Positions 8,781-17,585 of a stretch of 64,000 nucleotides of DNA are shown in pieces. The translations under genes were made by a program, and so were the position numbers. This DNA is from Butyrivibrio sp. XPD2006. Its GTDB lineage: Bacteria; Bacillota; Clostridia; Lachnospirales; Lachnospiraceae. The number at the start of each line of letters is the position of its first letter. Position 1 is the first letter of the stretch. Location of the stretch: contig NZ_ATVT01000002.1 in assembly GCF_000420865.1 (NCBI RefSeq), positions 371,105 through 435,104 of the forward strand, given 5' to 3'. The notes beneath the pieces were generated by a model. It saw only the letters and a program-made list of their open reading frames with translations, was not told where the DNA came from and did no database searches.

Positions 8781-9998
8781 TCAGAAATCAACTTCAGTGT
8801 CGTAGTAGCAGCACTTAAGGAGTTTCTCCATCTCTTCCTGGCTTGGCTGACGAGGATTGGATCCTGTGCAGGCATCAAGAATAGCATTTGCTGCGATGTC
8901 ATGGAGTCTGTCAAGGAATACGTCCTCAGCAACAAAGCCCTGCTCTGCAGGAAGTCCGTCTGCACCGTAGTTCTTGATGCAGTGAGGAATGTTGAGGTCG
9001 TCGTTCATCTTGCGCAGATACTCGATAAGAAGCTTAACCTTCTCGTCGTCGTTTGATCCGCCGAGATTCATGTAATCAGCGATAACGCCGTAGCGCTTCT
9101 TGGCTGTCTCGTCCTTGGCGTTGAATGCGATAACCTTAGGAAGGTACATAGCATTGGCTGCGCCGTGAATGATGTGTGCACCCTTGTCAGCAAATACAGC
9201 ACCGGTCTTGTGTGCCATTGAGTGAACGATTCCGAGAAGAGCATTTGAGAATGCCATTCCTGCAAGACACTGTGCGTTGTGCATTGCATCTCTTGAATCC
9301 ATATCACCGTTGTATGACTTAACCAGGTTAGCCTGGATCATCTCGATTGCATGGATTGCAAGTGCATCTGTGTAGTCGCAGTTAGCTGTTGAAACATAAG
9401 CCTCGATAGCGTGTGTGATAGCATCCATACCTGTGTGAGCAACGAGCTTGATAGGCATTGTATGTGTGAGCTCGGGATCAACGATAGCAACATCAGGTGT
9501 GATCTCGAAATCAGCTATAGGGTACTTGATACCCTTGTCATAATCAGTGATGATTGAGAAAGCTGTAACCTCTGTAGCTGTTCCCGAAGTTGAAGGAATA
9601 GCACAGAAATGAGCCTTTGTACGGAGCTTGGGAAGTCCGAATACCTTGCACATATCTTCGAATGTTGTCTCAGGATACTCGTACTTGATCCACATAGCCT
9701 TGGCAGCATCGATAGGTGATCCGCCACCGATAGCTACGATCCAGTCAGGCTGGAACTTCTGCATAGCCTCAGCACCCTTCATAACGGTCTCAACTGAAGG
9801 ATCGGGCTCAATACCCTCAAACAGCTCAACCTCCATACCTGCTTCTTTAAGGTAATCCTCTACCTTCTGAAGGAATCCACCTTTCTTCATTGAGCTTCCA
9901 CCAACGCATACGATAGCTCTTTTACCCTCAAGTGTTTTAAGCGCCTCAAGTGCGCCCTTTCCGTGGTAGACGTCTCTCGGCAGTGTAAAACGTGACAT
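8781..9998 (-). CDS. Iron-containing alcohol dehydrogenase
   Basis: A 405-residue group III (Fe-dependent) alcohol dehydrogenase, NAD(P)H-linked, interconverting an alcohol and an aldehyde. The dinucleotide motif GGGSPIDAAK lies near residue 100. The metal ligands are in HTGMDAITHAIEAYVS (Asp, His), GIVHSMAHKTG (His) and HIIHGAANAMYLP (His). Relatives include butanol, 1,3-propanediol and lactaldehyde reductases, so the natural substrate is uncertain; in a fermentative anaerobe it probably disposes of reducing equivalents. It is monocistronic, with an upstream site AAAGGAGGGT and a terminator at 8735. Confidence 0.92.
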   Translation of the reverse strand: MSRFTLPRDVYHGKGALEALKTLEGKRAIVCVGGSSMKKGGFLQKVEDYLKEAGMEVELFEGIEPDPSVETVMKGAEAMQKFQPDWIVAIGGGSPIDAAKAMWIKYEYPETTFEDMCKVFGLPKLRTKAHFCAIPSTSGTATEVTAFSIITDYDKGIKYPIADFEITPDVAIVDPELTHTMPIKLVAHTGMDAITHAIEAYVSTANCDYTDALAIHAIEMIQANLVKSYNGDMDSRDAMHNAQCLAGMAFSNALLGIVHSMAHKTGAVFADKGAHIIHGAANAMYLPKVIAFNAKDETAKKRYGVIADYMNLGGSNDDEKVKLLIEYLRKMNDDLNIPHCIKNYGADGLPAEQGFVAEDVFLDRLHDIAANAILDACTGSNPRQPSQEEMEKLLKCCYYDTEVDF

Positions 9999-10106
9999 AA
10001 GAAAAAACCCTCCTTTAAAATATTGTTAAATAAATAACGTAACCATCTCTTATTATACCATTTTTTCAGAAAAAATGCAGGGTTTTCTCCTAAATGTCTG
10101 TCAATT

Positions 10107-11387
10107 TCAATCTTCAATATAGGTATATTTCCTGATAAACCCTCTGGAAACCAGACACATTACCACACCGGCTATGCCCAGTATGAGCATCATAAGAGCA
10201 GCTCCCGAGCCTTTGCCAGTACCAAACAACGTGGTCCAGAAAGCGCTGCCGGCTCTTATAGCCATGAACGGTTCGCAGACCTTGTCAACAAAGAGCCCTC
10301 CCAGGAAAAGACCTATCGGAATCGTGAAGAACTGCAGTGTATTTCTGCACGCATATACCCTTCCCTGAAGTCCAACAGGTATGGTATTTCGCATGATGAC
10401 GTTCTGATTGGCCGCCATGAGCGGGACAAAAAACCATCCCACAAACTGTCCGATGCACCATATCACCGGGTTTTCCGAAAACGCCAGAACGAAGTTTTCC
10501 GTTCCCAGGGAAAAGAGCATTGTGAGGAATATCACTCTTACTCTGTCCTTGGGCTTTGGAAGAACAGTCGGCAAAAAGCTGCCTACAACCATGGCTATGC
10601 CGGAACATGCAGTCACTATTCCAAAGACACTGTTTCCGGCTTTTGGAATTACAAGTGCCGGAAGCACTGCGTCAAACGCAGATGCAATCAGGTTAACTCC
10701 CGACATGAACAATATCACATGGAGTATCATCGGTGTCTTTTTCAAAAAGACAAGTCCCTCTTTTGCAAGCGTCAGAACATTTCCTTCTGTGTTCGCCTTG
10801 CTGCTGATTTCGGGAATTCTCACGAAAAGCAGCAGTGAAAAGAAGGCAACGGCAAAGGTCAGAAGGTCAACAGCGATAACAACATCAAGCCCCGCCAGCG
10901 CATAAAGAGACGCTGAAATGATCGGGTTTCCGATTGATACAAGTGATCTGCTCAGTTGCTGAAGCCCGCTTGTCTTTTGATAATCGTCTTTGGGCACAAT
11001 AAGCGTGTATGCTACCTCGGAAGCCGGCTGCTGAACGGTATTCATAAGTCCCGACACCATGTTAATGGCATACAGATGCCACATGGACAATAGGTCCGTC
11101 TTATAAAGCACAAATACAACCACCGTTGTAAGCGCCGCGAAAAGGTCGCAGATAAGCATGGTTTTCTTTTTATCAAACTTATCTGAAAGTGCGCCGGCAA
11201 AAATGCTCATTATAACGTACGGCGCATAAGTGCAGATTGTCAGCGTCGCCGTGCTCAGCGCCGATCCTGTCTTTTCATAAATCCAGAGTGTCAGCGCAAA
11301 CTGCGTTATGGCACTTCCAAGCTGTGACAGGCTCTGTGTACTCCAAAGCACGTAAAAATCTTTTAAATTCTTTATTCTGTTTTTCAT
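10107..11387 (-). CDS. MFS transporter (EntS/macrolide-efflux type)
   Basis: A 426-residue major facilitator with 12 predicted helices. The loop 2-3 motif is GALSDKFDKKKTM, the drug:H+ antiporter motif A variant. The overall pattern resembles the EntS/MefA-type exporters found widely in Firmicutes. Export substrate is unknown. Start follows AAAGGAGCG at 10 bases spacing. It lies downstream of the GNAT gene on the same strand, with a small hairpin between them. Confidence 0.85.
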   Translation of the reverse strand: MKNRIKNLKDFYVLWSTQSLSQLGSAITQFALTLWIYEKTGSALSTATLTICTYAPYVIMSIFAGALSDKFDKKKTMLICDLFAALTTVVVFVLYKTDLLSMWHLYAINMVSGLMNTVQQPASEVAYTLIVPKDDYQKTSGLQQLSRSLVSIGNPIISASLYALAGLDVVIAVDLLTFAVAFFSLLLFVRIPEISSKANTEGNVLTLAKEGLVFLKKTPMILHVILFMSGVNLIASAFDAVLPALVIPKAGNSVFGIVTACSGIAMVVGSFLPTVLPKPKDRVRVIFLTMLFSLGTENFVLAFSENPVIWCIGQFVGWFFVPLMAANQNVIMRNTIPVGLQGRVYACRNTLQFFTIPIGLFLGGLFVDKVCEPFMAIRAGSAFWTTLFGTGKGSGAALMMLILGIAGVVMCLVSRGFIRKYTYIED

Positions 11388-11431
11388 TTTAATTCGCTCC
11401 TTTTTCCTGAATTATCTTGTTGAAAAAGGAG

Positions 11432-11448
11432 CATTTGCACTGCAAATG
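11432..11448 (-). terminator. Possible weak terminator after the GNAT gene
   Basis: Seven-base-pair hairpin CATTTGC-act-GCAAATG followed on the minus strand by CTCCTTTTTC. The stem is short and AT-rich, so this may only be a fortuitous palindrome. Confidence 0.35.
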
Positions 11449-11474
11449 ACCATCTTTATGCCTCCTGTTAATTA

Positions 11475-11975
11475 TCACGCCAGGAATAACTCCATGTCGA
11501 CACAGTCCCATGGTCCGAAGGGCGTGTTTATGACGTGCGCACCATACTCGGTAAAACCTACTGCTTCATAACATTTCCTGGCTTTTGGGTTATTGACGAA
11601 TACGCCCAGGTCAATCCTGGTGGCGGTCAAATTCTCTTTAACATAATTTATTGCAAGCTTCAACAGCTCCTGCCCGTAACCCTTTCCGCGAATCTCCGGG
11701 TCCACGATCACGAAGCCGAACCTGACTGAAGAATCATCGTTATCATTGGGATACCTTATGATCAGGTGTCCTATGACATTGTTATAATCATCTATTGCCG
11801 TCAGCGGAAAGAATCTTCCGGTCTTGAGTGCCGGAGCGTAGTTTTCATCTACGCTGTCAGGTTTTAGCGGAAAGAATCCATACCTGTCAGCCGACCATCT
11901 GTACAGCTCTTCCTCGGTGCGAAGCCATTTTGCTATGATTGGTGAATCGCCTTTTTCGTATGCCCGTAGTTTCAT
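11475..11975 (-). CDS. GNAT family N-acetyltransferase
   Basis: A 166-residue GNAT-fold acyltransferase. The acetyl-CoA-binding motif A is visible as VDPEIRGKGYGQELLKLAI (R/Q-x-x-G-x-G), followed by the C-terminal ARKCYEAVGFTEYG segment. The N-terminus (LRAYEKGDSPIIAKWL) is of the RimJ/RimL-like type. The acceptor, a protein N-terminus or a small amine, cannot be predicted. Start follows GGAAGG at eight bases. Confidence 0.88.
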   Translation of the reverse strand: MKLRAYEKGDSPIIAKWLRTEEELYRWSADRYGFFPLKPDSVDENYAPALKTGRFFPLTAIDDYNNVIGHLIIRYPNDNDDSSVRFGFVIVDPEIRGKGYGQELLKLAINYVKENLTATRIDLGVFVNNPKARKCYEAVGFTEYGAHVINTPFGPWDCVDMELFLA

Positions 11976-12100
11976 GGATTATGCCTTCCTTCATCTTGCT
12001 TTGCTATTCCACTATCAGTTCTCATCTTTTTTATATATGGTAACAGAATTCAGGTTATGCGTCATATGAATTTCCACCGCTGTTTCTGTTTGATTCTTGA

Positions 12101-12227
12101 TGCTTACTGTTTTTCATGTCCCGGGAGCGATAACCTGCCATTTTGCCACAGATCTCGGCCGGGATAAGACCCTTATGCTTGCTTTTCTCATGTCCCGGGC
12201 GCGATAACCTGCCATTCTGCCACAGAT
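12101..12227. repeat. Two tandem copies of a ~52-bp direct repeat
   Basis: Copies at 12101-12153 and 12176-12227 are about 87% identical, with shared core CATGTCCCGGG-GCGATAACCTGCCATT-TGCCACAGAT (one base variable at each dash), spaced by 22 bp. They lie in a gene-free stretch (11976-12441). A 66-codon open frame spans them, but the two copies are in different frames, so they are not a coding repeat. No known family is recognised. Confidence 0.8.
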
Positions 12228-12365
12228 AACTCCCAGCGCCGGCGCAGGCCAACAATGAGTCAATCTGAAACGTCCTCGGTGACTCAAATAATATCAGAAA
12301 AGGGCAGATCTATCTGCCTTTACACTTATCCGGGCGATTTTTTCACTGATTTAGTCACAAAAAGG

Positions 12366-12398
12366 GAGCCTCCGGGAATCGGGGTCCCGCGGAGGCTC
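12366..12398 (-). terminator. Terminator of the RG-I ABC transporter operon
   Basis: Strong stem GAGCCTCCG / CGGAGGCTC with a 15-base loop that itself can pair (GGGA/TCCC), followed on the minus strand by CCTTTTTG. It lies 44 bp beyond the stop of the solute-binding protein gene. Confidence 0.85.
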
Positions 12399-12441
12399 TT
12401 TATGTAGATAGGAGTTATGCAATTACAGATTTAAAGTAGAA

Positions 12442-14172
12442 TTACTGAAGCTTGGTTGTCTCGCCTGCTTCGAACATTTCCTGTCTCTCGTCGATGATCT
12501 CCTGGTAACCTGCATCGAGGTACTTCTGTGAAAGCTCATCGTAAAGAGCATCGAACTCATCAGGCTTGCACATTACAAGCTGATCGCGGTACTCAGGGTA
12601 GATCTCTTCCTTGAGGGAAGTGCCATACTCTGTTACTGACTCAAGAGCGCCACCAAAGAGGCAATCTACGTTAACGCTGCCTGACTCATAGAGTGCAAGC
12701 TGTCCCTTGTAGTTAGCAAGGATGTCCTCGTAGAAGTCCTGAGGAAGTCCCTGAGGATTTATAGCCTTGATGTCTGACTCGATGTCGCCGAAGGACTTGG
12801 AAGCTGTAACTACCATCCAGTAGTCAACGTTGTTGTTGTGACCCTGCTGCTCAGGAAGACCTGACTGATCACCTACTGCTACAGGATTTCCGTTCTCGTC
12901 ATAGTTGAAGTTAACACCCTCGATACCCCATGTCATTGTGAAGAGGTTCTCATCCTGAGCCATCCACTCAAGGTACATCTCACCGGCCTTAACCTCATCA
13001 GGTGTTGCGTTGTTAGCAAAACCAACCATTGCACCGAAGATGTTGTTAGGTCTGAATGCGTTGCTTGATCCCCATGTAGGATCCTGAACGAACTTGCTGT
13101 CGCAAACAACTACGCCAAGCTCTGCATCAGGATTTGTCTCATAGAAGGAATTGAGAACGTCCATTGTTGATGAAACGTAACCTGACCACTGGAATGCCTT
13201 ACCGTTGATGAAGTCAGCATTTACGTCATCTGTGCTTCTGAGGTAATACTCAGGGTTGAGGTAACCGTCGTTGTAGAGCTCGTTGTTCCACTTAAGAAGT
13301 CTCTTCTGAGCTTCTGTTGAAAGAGCCGGTACCTGATAGTCACCTGTTGTTGCCCATGTAAGCTCATCCTGAGGATAATCTCTGAATGAATAGTTCTGGT
13401 CAGCTCCGGCACCTGCTACCTTTGATCCACTCATAGGATACTGATGTCCGTTCTCTACCATCTTGCCAAGAGCCTCAAGAAGCTCTGTGTTTGTTGCGGG
13501 ATATGATCCGTCATAGCCGGCTTCCTTGAGCCAGTCTTTGCGGTACCATGTTACGAAGGTGTAGTTTGTGTTACCGTAAGGTCTCTTGCCGAGAACGATG
13601 TAGTCCTCGCCGTCAAACTGTGTGTAGCCTGTAAGGCCGTTCTCTTCCATGTTTGCCCAGTATGTGGGAGCAATGGTCTTGAACTGCTCAAGATCGATGG
13701 GCTGAAGATATCCGTCTGATGCCCATGTAGCAAGCTTGTCATAGTCGTACTCCATGCAAAGAGTAGGAAGTGTGTTGGTTGATGCAAGCATAGCGTAGTC
13801 AGTCATAACGTCTGAACGTGTGATGCCAACGTATTCAACCTTGATGTTGTACTTGTCGCCGAAGTTCTCCTGAACCCAGTTTGTCCAGTAGTTGTTCTCA
13901 ACATCAGAGCATCCGTTTCCGTTATCTCCTCTGTCGTAAACAGCAACTCTCAGAGTAACCTGATCTGCAAAAGGCTCAAATCCGTCAACTCCGGGAACCA
14001 CGTCTGCAGGTGCTTCTGCAGTATCTGCTGCAGGTGCATCAGCTGCCGGCGCTTCTGTCTGTGCAGGCTGTGAATCATCAGACGCTGTAGGAACAGGTCC
14101 GTTGTTTCCGCAGGCTGCAAGCCCCATTACCATACTTGCTGCGAGTATGGATGCTAAAACTTTCTTCTTCAT
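12442..14172 (-). CDS. ABC transporter solute-binding lipoprotein (LplA/YtcQ type)
   Basis: A 576-residue extracellular sugar-binding lipoprotein. The signal peptide MKKKVLASILAASMVMGLAAC ends in a lipobox with the acylated Cys21, followed by an Ala/Pro/Asp-rich tether (about 22-60) and a large family-1 binding domain with the aromatic-rich segments typical of oligosaccharide binders. Start at 14172 follows AAGGAGG; the longer frame adds an implausible leader. It is the last gene of a three-gene importer operon after two permeases, and the neighbouring enzymes point to rhamnogalacturonan-derived oligosaccharides as ligand. No ATPase is encoded here; such systems commonly use a shared MsmX-type ATPase. 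Confidence 0.9.
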   Translation of the reverse strand: MKKKVLASILAASMVMGLAACGNNGPVPTASDDSQPAQTEAPAADAPAADTAEAPADVVPGVDGFEPFADQVTLRVAVYDRGDNGNGCSDVENNYWTNWVQENFGDKYNIKVEYVGITRSDVMTDYAMLASTNTLPTLCMEYDYDKLATWASDGYLQPIDLEQFKTIAPTYWANMEENGLTGYTQFDGEDYIVLGKRPYGNTNYTFVTWYRKDWLKEAGYDGSYPATNTELLEALGKMVENGHQYPMSGSKVAGAGADQNYSFRDYPQDELTWATTGDYQVPALSTEAQKRLLKWNNELYNDGYLNPEYYLRSTDDVNADFINGKAFQWSGYVSSTMDVLNSFYETNPDAELGVVVCDSKFVQDPTWGSSNAFRPNNIFGAMVGFANNATPDEVKAGEMYLEWMAQDENLFTMTWGIEGVNFNYDENGNPVAVGDQSGLPEQQGHNNNVDYWMVVTASKSFGDIESDIKAINPQGLPQDFYEDILANYKGQLALYESGSVNVDCLFGGALESVTEYGTSLKEEIYPEYRDQLVMCKPDEFDALYDELSQKYLDAGYQEIIDERQEMFEAGETTKLQ

Positions 14173-14307
14173 AGTGATCCTCCTTAATATTTGAAAAGTG
14201 TTTTGAATAATGCACATTACATTCACAAGGTAGTTCCGCTCTCGGCAGCAGAGCTGCCTCGCCGGAACACGTTCGGACTAGACTCGAAAATACCTCGTCA
14301 AGTCCTC

Positions 14308-15240
14308 TCAGCCCTTTACCGCTCCAATCATAGTTCCCTGTACGAAGTACTTCTGCAGGAACGGATATATTATGATGATCGGTACCGTAACAAACATGAT
14401 ACATGCTGCCTGCAGAACCTCGGGTGTAGCCTGTGTGATTCCGCCGGTATCTGCCAGTGATGCGTTCTGTGCTTCAGTGGCAGATGCAACAAGCTGATAC
14501 AATTTGTACTGGATCATCTTGAGCTCTGAAGATCTTGTGTAGTACATGTTGTCTGCGTATGCATTCCATCTTCCAACTGCATAGAACAGTGACAGTGTAG
14601 CCAGGATTGGCTTTGAAAGCGGAAGCACGATCTTCCAAAGAATCTGGAAGTTGGTTGCGCCGTCCAGAAATGCTGATTCCTCCAAGCTGTCAGGAATTGT
14701 GCTCTGGAAAAAATTCTTCATGATCAGCATGTTGTAAGGTGAATAGATAAGCGGAAGAATCAGTACCCATGCGGTATCCAGAATTCCCAGCTGATAATAA
14801 AGAATGTACTGAGGAATGATTCCCGCCGAGAAGTACATTGGCACCATCAGGATGAATGCCAGAACTCCGCGTCCTTTAAGTCTCTTTTTCGAAAGCGGAT
14901 ACGCTGCACAGGTGCAGACGATCATTCCGAGAAGTGTAAACACAAGTGTTACGATTACTGAAAATATCATCGAGTAAGTCATGGACGAATCCGCGAACAC
15001 CTGCTTGAAAGCATCAAAGGTGATGTCCTTGGGCAGGAAGTACACCGACTGACTCATTACTGCTGTGTTGCCTGAGATCGACTTGGCTGCCACATGCAGG
15101 AAAGGAAGCACACAGGTTGCACAGAGCAGGATGATTACCAGCATCATGATGGCATCGCTTATTCTGAATTTGTTGACTGCATGCGCTCCGCCTGCGGAGA
15201 AACTCTCTTCGGTTCTGTTTATTTCTTTTGTCTTTGCCAC
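14308..15240 (-). CDS. ABC transporter permease (YtcP type)
   Basis: A 310-residue inner-membrane permease of the CUT1 carbohydrate importer family, with six predicted helices. The cytoplasmic EAA loop that contacts the ATPase is ESAFLDGATNFQILWKIVLP. The start is taken as GTG at 15240, because AGGAGG lies nine bases upstream and 13 bp separate it from the preceding stop; a longer frame would overlap the upstream permease. It closely resembles the B. subtilis YtcP/LplC proteins that accompany pectin-oligosaccharide binding proteins. Confidence 0.9.
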   Translation of the reverse strand: MAKTKEINRTEESFSAGGAHAVNKFRISDAIMMLVIILLCATCVLPFLHVAAKSISGNTAVMSQSVYFLPKDITFDAFKQVFADSSMTYSMIFSVIVTLVFTLLGMIVCTCAAYPLSKKRLKGRGVLAFILMVPMYFSAGIIPQYILYYQLGILDTAWVLILPLIYSPYNMLIMKNFFQSTIPDSLEESAFLDGATNFQILWKIVLPLSKPILATLSLFYAVGRWNAYADNMYYTRSSELKMIQYKLYQLVASATEAQNASLADTGGITQATPEVLQAACIMFVTVPIIIIYPFLQKYFVQGTMIGAVKG

Positions 15241-15253
15241 TTTAAAGTTCCTC

Positions 15254-16204
15254 CTACAGTAATCCGTCTTCGCCAAGCTTCTTGGCTATTCTGTCTGATA
15301 AAAGAACCAGTGCCACACCTATAACCGATTGGAAAAGACCTACCGCAGTAGCCATACTGAACTTGTTATTTCCAATACCTTTATTGAAGATGTATACAGC
15401 AAGCTGATACTGGAACTCTTTTACCTGAGTATTTCCGAGGGATGTAAGCCTCTCGAGGTTACTTCCCATTACACGTCCCAGGTTCATGATAAGAAGCGTT
15501 ACAATTGTGCTCCTGATTCCCGGAAGTGTTATATGAAGCATTCTCTGCCAGCGGTTTGCGCCGTCGATCATGGCTGCTTCATACTGTTCTCCGCTGATAC
15601 CGGTTATGGCTGCCAGGTACAGGATCGTGCCCCATCCCATTGACTGCCACACTCCGATGAGGAGATAGGTTATTGCCCAGTGCCATTTCTCATTGAGGAA
15701 CGGTATTCCCTGACTGATCATTCCCATCTTCATCATGGCTATGTTTACAAGACCGCTTGTAGGCTTGAACATTGTAAGTGCCACGCTTCCGATGATGGCC
15801 CAGGATAAGAAATGCGGAAGATACAGGATTGTCTGTGAAACCTTCTTGAATCTCTTGTACCTGAGTTCGTTGAGGATCAACGCCAGGATGATCGGCATCG
15901 GGAATCCCACGAAAAGATCAAGCAAGTTAAATACTATTGAATTTCTAAGGGCTCTTGAGAAGTCTGCATCTCTGAATACCTTTCTGAAGGTATCAAAGCC
16001 TACCCATTTGGAACCCGCATAACCTTTGGCCGGCTTGTAATCCATGAAGGCCATTCGCAGGCCCGGATATGCGCCAAAGCTAAATACTACAACTAAAATC
16101 AGTGGAATAAGCAGAAGAAGATATAACTGCCAGTCTCTTTTCAGAGAATGCTTCCAGGTTGACCCTGTAGCGACTGCTCCCCTACTTTTACTTTTTGCTC
16201 CCAT
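15254..16204 (-). CDS. ABC transporter permease (LplB/YteP type)
   Basis: A 316-residue CUT1 permease, first gene of the importer operon. The hydrophobic first helix is YLLLLIPLILVVVFSF and the EAA loop is YEAAMIDGANRWQRMLHITLP. Start at 16204 follows AAGGGGCGAG; the ORF-extended start has no site. B. subtilis YteP, a close relative by architecture, imports rhamnogalacturonan oligomers, which agrees with the enzymes encoded from 17586. Confidence 0.9.
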   Translation of the reverse strand: MGAKSKSRGAVATGSTWKHSLKRDWQLYLLLLIPLILVVVFSFGAYPGLRMAFMDYKPAKGYAGSKWVGFDTFRKVFRDADFSRALRNSIVFNLLDLFVGFPMPIILALILNELRYKRFKKVSQTILYLPHFLSWAIIGSVALTMFKPTSGLVNIAMMKMGMISQGIPFLNEKWHWAITYLLIGVWQSMGWGTILYLAAITGISGEQYEAAMIDGANRWQRMLHITLPGIRSTIVTLLIMNLGRVMGSNLERLTSLGNTQVKEFQYQLAVYIFNKGIGNNKFSMATAVGLFQSVIGVALVLLSDRIAKKLGEDGLL

Positions 16205-16396
16205 ATATATCTCGCCCCTTTCTACGGTCAATACTAAAGTAATTTAGACTCTCCATCTAATCACTTAGTCGAAAAAGCTTTGCATTATCAACCATTTATT
16301 TTTGAGTTTTATTGTTGATATGTTTATTATTTATACTTAATCGTTTTCTAAATTGTGCATTTTGCACAAACACCGATTTCCCGTCATGCGCAAAAC

Positions 16397-16420
16397 AAAA
16401 GAGCCTCATCGGCTCTTTTT
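16397..16420 (-). terminator. Terminator after the AraC gene
   Basis: Hairpin AAAAGAGCC-gatga-GGCTCTTTT on the minus strand with flanking T run, 30 bp past the AraC stop. It separates the AraC transcript from the importer operon (starting at 16204). Confidence 0.8.
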
Positions 16421-16449
16421 ATGCATTCGATATTCATAAGAACTGCATA

Positions 16450-17409
16450 TTATTTCTTGGGCTCAGTCAGCTTCTCAGCCTGAGTCCAGCCTGTATACTT
16501 CATTATTGAGGCGTTATCGATCTTGACCATCTTCCGTCTCCACTCTCCCGGCTGTGCACCCATTTTCTCAGAGAAGTGCCTGTTAAAGCTGGACACAGAG
16601 CGGAACCCCACCTGCTCCGATATGGAAAGGATAGACTCCTCTGTAGTTCTTAAAAGAATGCATGACTGAAGGATCCTGGTGGTGTTGAGATAGTCCAAAG
16701 GGCTTGTCTGCATGATCTCGTGGAACACTCTTCTGAAGTGAGTCTGACTGAGATGGCACATGTTTGCCAGGTCTTCTATAGGAAAGTTTTGCATGTAGTT
16801 TTCTCTTATATATTCCAGCGCAGGCATTATTGCGATATCGTTGTCATGCGCCACTCTCTGAGCAAGGTTCTCCTTCTTTTGCCCCGCATACACTCTCATA
16901 AGCTTCATAAAAAGAGCCAGCATCAGTCCCTTAACAGACATCTGATAATTCATCTCTTTGTTCACAAGCTCAGCAAGGATCTGGGTTACAAGGCTGTATA
17001 TCTCCTTGTGCTCATCCCCGTGAAGTATCATCTGGAGATTCTGCGTCATATCATAATATATCTCTCCATAGGGCGATGCAGGCCCAAAGATTCCCTTAAA
17101 CAGCTCATCCGGATTAAGGAAGATGTAGGACCATAGGCTCGACTGGCCTTTGGTGCTGTATGACGTGTGTGCCACATTCCTGGAAATGAAAGTGACATCC
17201 CCGGCCTTAAAGGGGACAGGAGTGTCAGCAAACTCTATAAAGCCGCTTTCCTGGTGGCATATGCCGATTTCAAGGCAGTTGTGAAAGTGGAGTTTGCCTG
17301 ACTTTACATCCGATATGTACCATCTGTCTCCCGTCAGCACCAGCACGGGAAAATTGATGGGAAGCTCATAATTTCTGTACTCAATTACGGTTTTCTTTGG
17401 TTTCGACAT
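16450..17409 (-). CDS. AraC-family regulator of the RG-I locus
   Basis: A 319-residue regulator with an N-terminal cupin sugar-sensing domain (HFHNCLEIGICHQESG and FKAGDVTFISRNVAHTSY are typical) and a C-terminal AraC DNA-binding domain (about 210-305; LANMCHLSQTHFRRVFHEIM and SISEQVGFRSVSSFNRHFSEKMGAQPGEWR). It sits exactly between the importer operon and the divergent enzyme operon at 17586, so it probably activates one or both in response to a rhamnogalacturonan breakdown product. Confidence 0.9.
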   Translation of the reverse strand: MSKPKKTVIEYRNYELPINFPVLVLTGDRWYISDVKSGKLHFHNCLEIGICHQESGFIEFADTPVPFKAGDVTFISRNVAHTSYSTKGQSSLWSYIFLNPDELFKGIFGPASPYGEIYYDMTQNLQMILHGDEHKEIYSLVTQILAELVNKEMNYQMSVKGLMLALFMKLMRVYAGQKKENLAQRVAHDNDIAIMPALEYIRENYMQNFPIEDLANMCHLSQTHFRRVFHEIMQTSPLDYLNTTRILQSCILLRTTEESILSISEQVGFRSVSSFNRHFSEKMGAQPGEWRRKMVKIDNASIMKYTGWTQAEKLTEPKK

Positions 17410-17585
17410 GTCTTTTCCTTAATTAATTATTTAAATAAATATACATTTCAAACCGGCGACTTTTTCACCTAAAAGAAATTCTAACCTCAAATAGTTGAAA
17501 TTGCAAAGTTTTTGTTGGTATCTGGAGAGATTTTTCGACCATATGAAAATATACTTTTTGTAAATATCCATAAAGGGGCGATAGT

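Noticed and set aside
12055..12255. 66-codon open frame over the direct repeats
   Set aside because: The two repeat copies are read in different frames, there is no ribosome site, and composition is not coding-like; treated as non-coding repeat.
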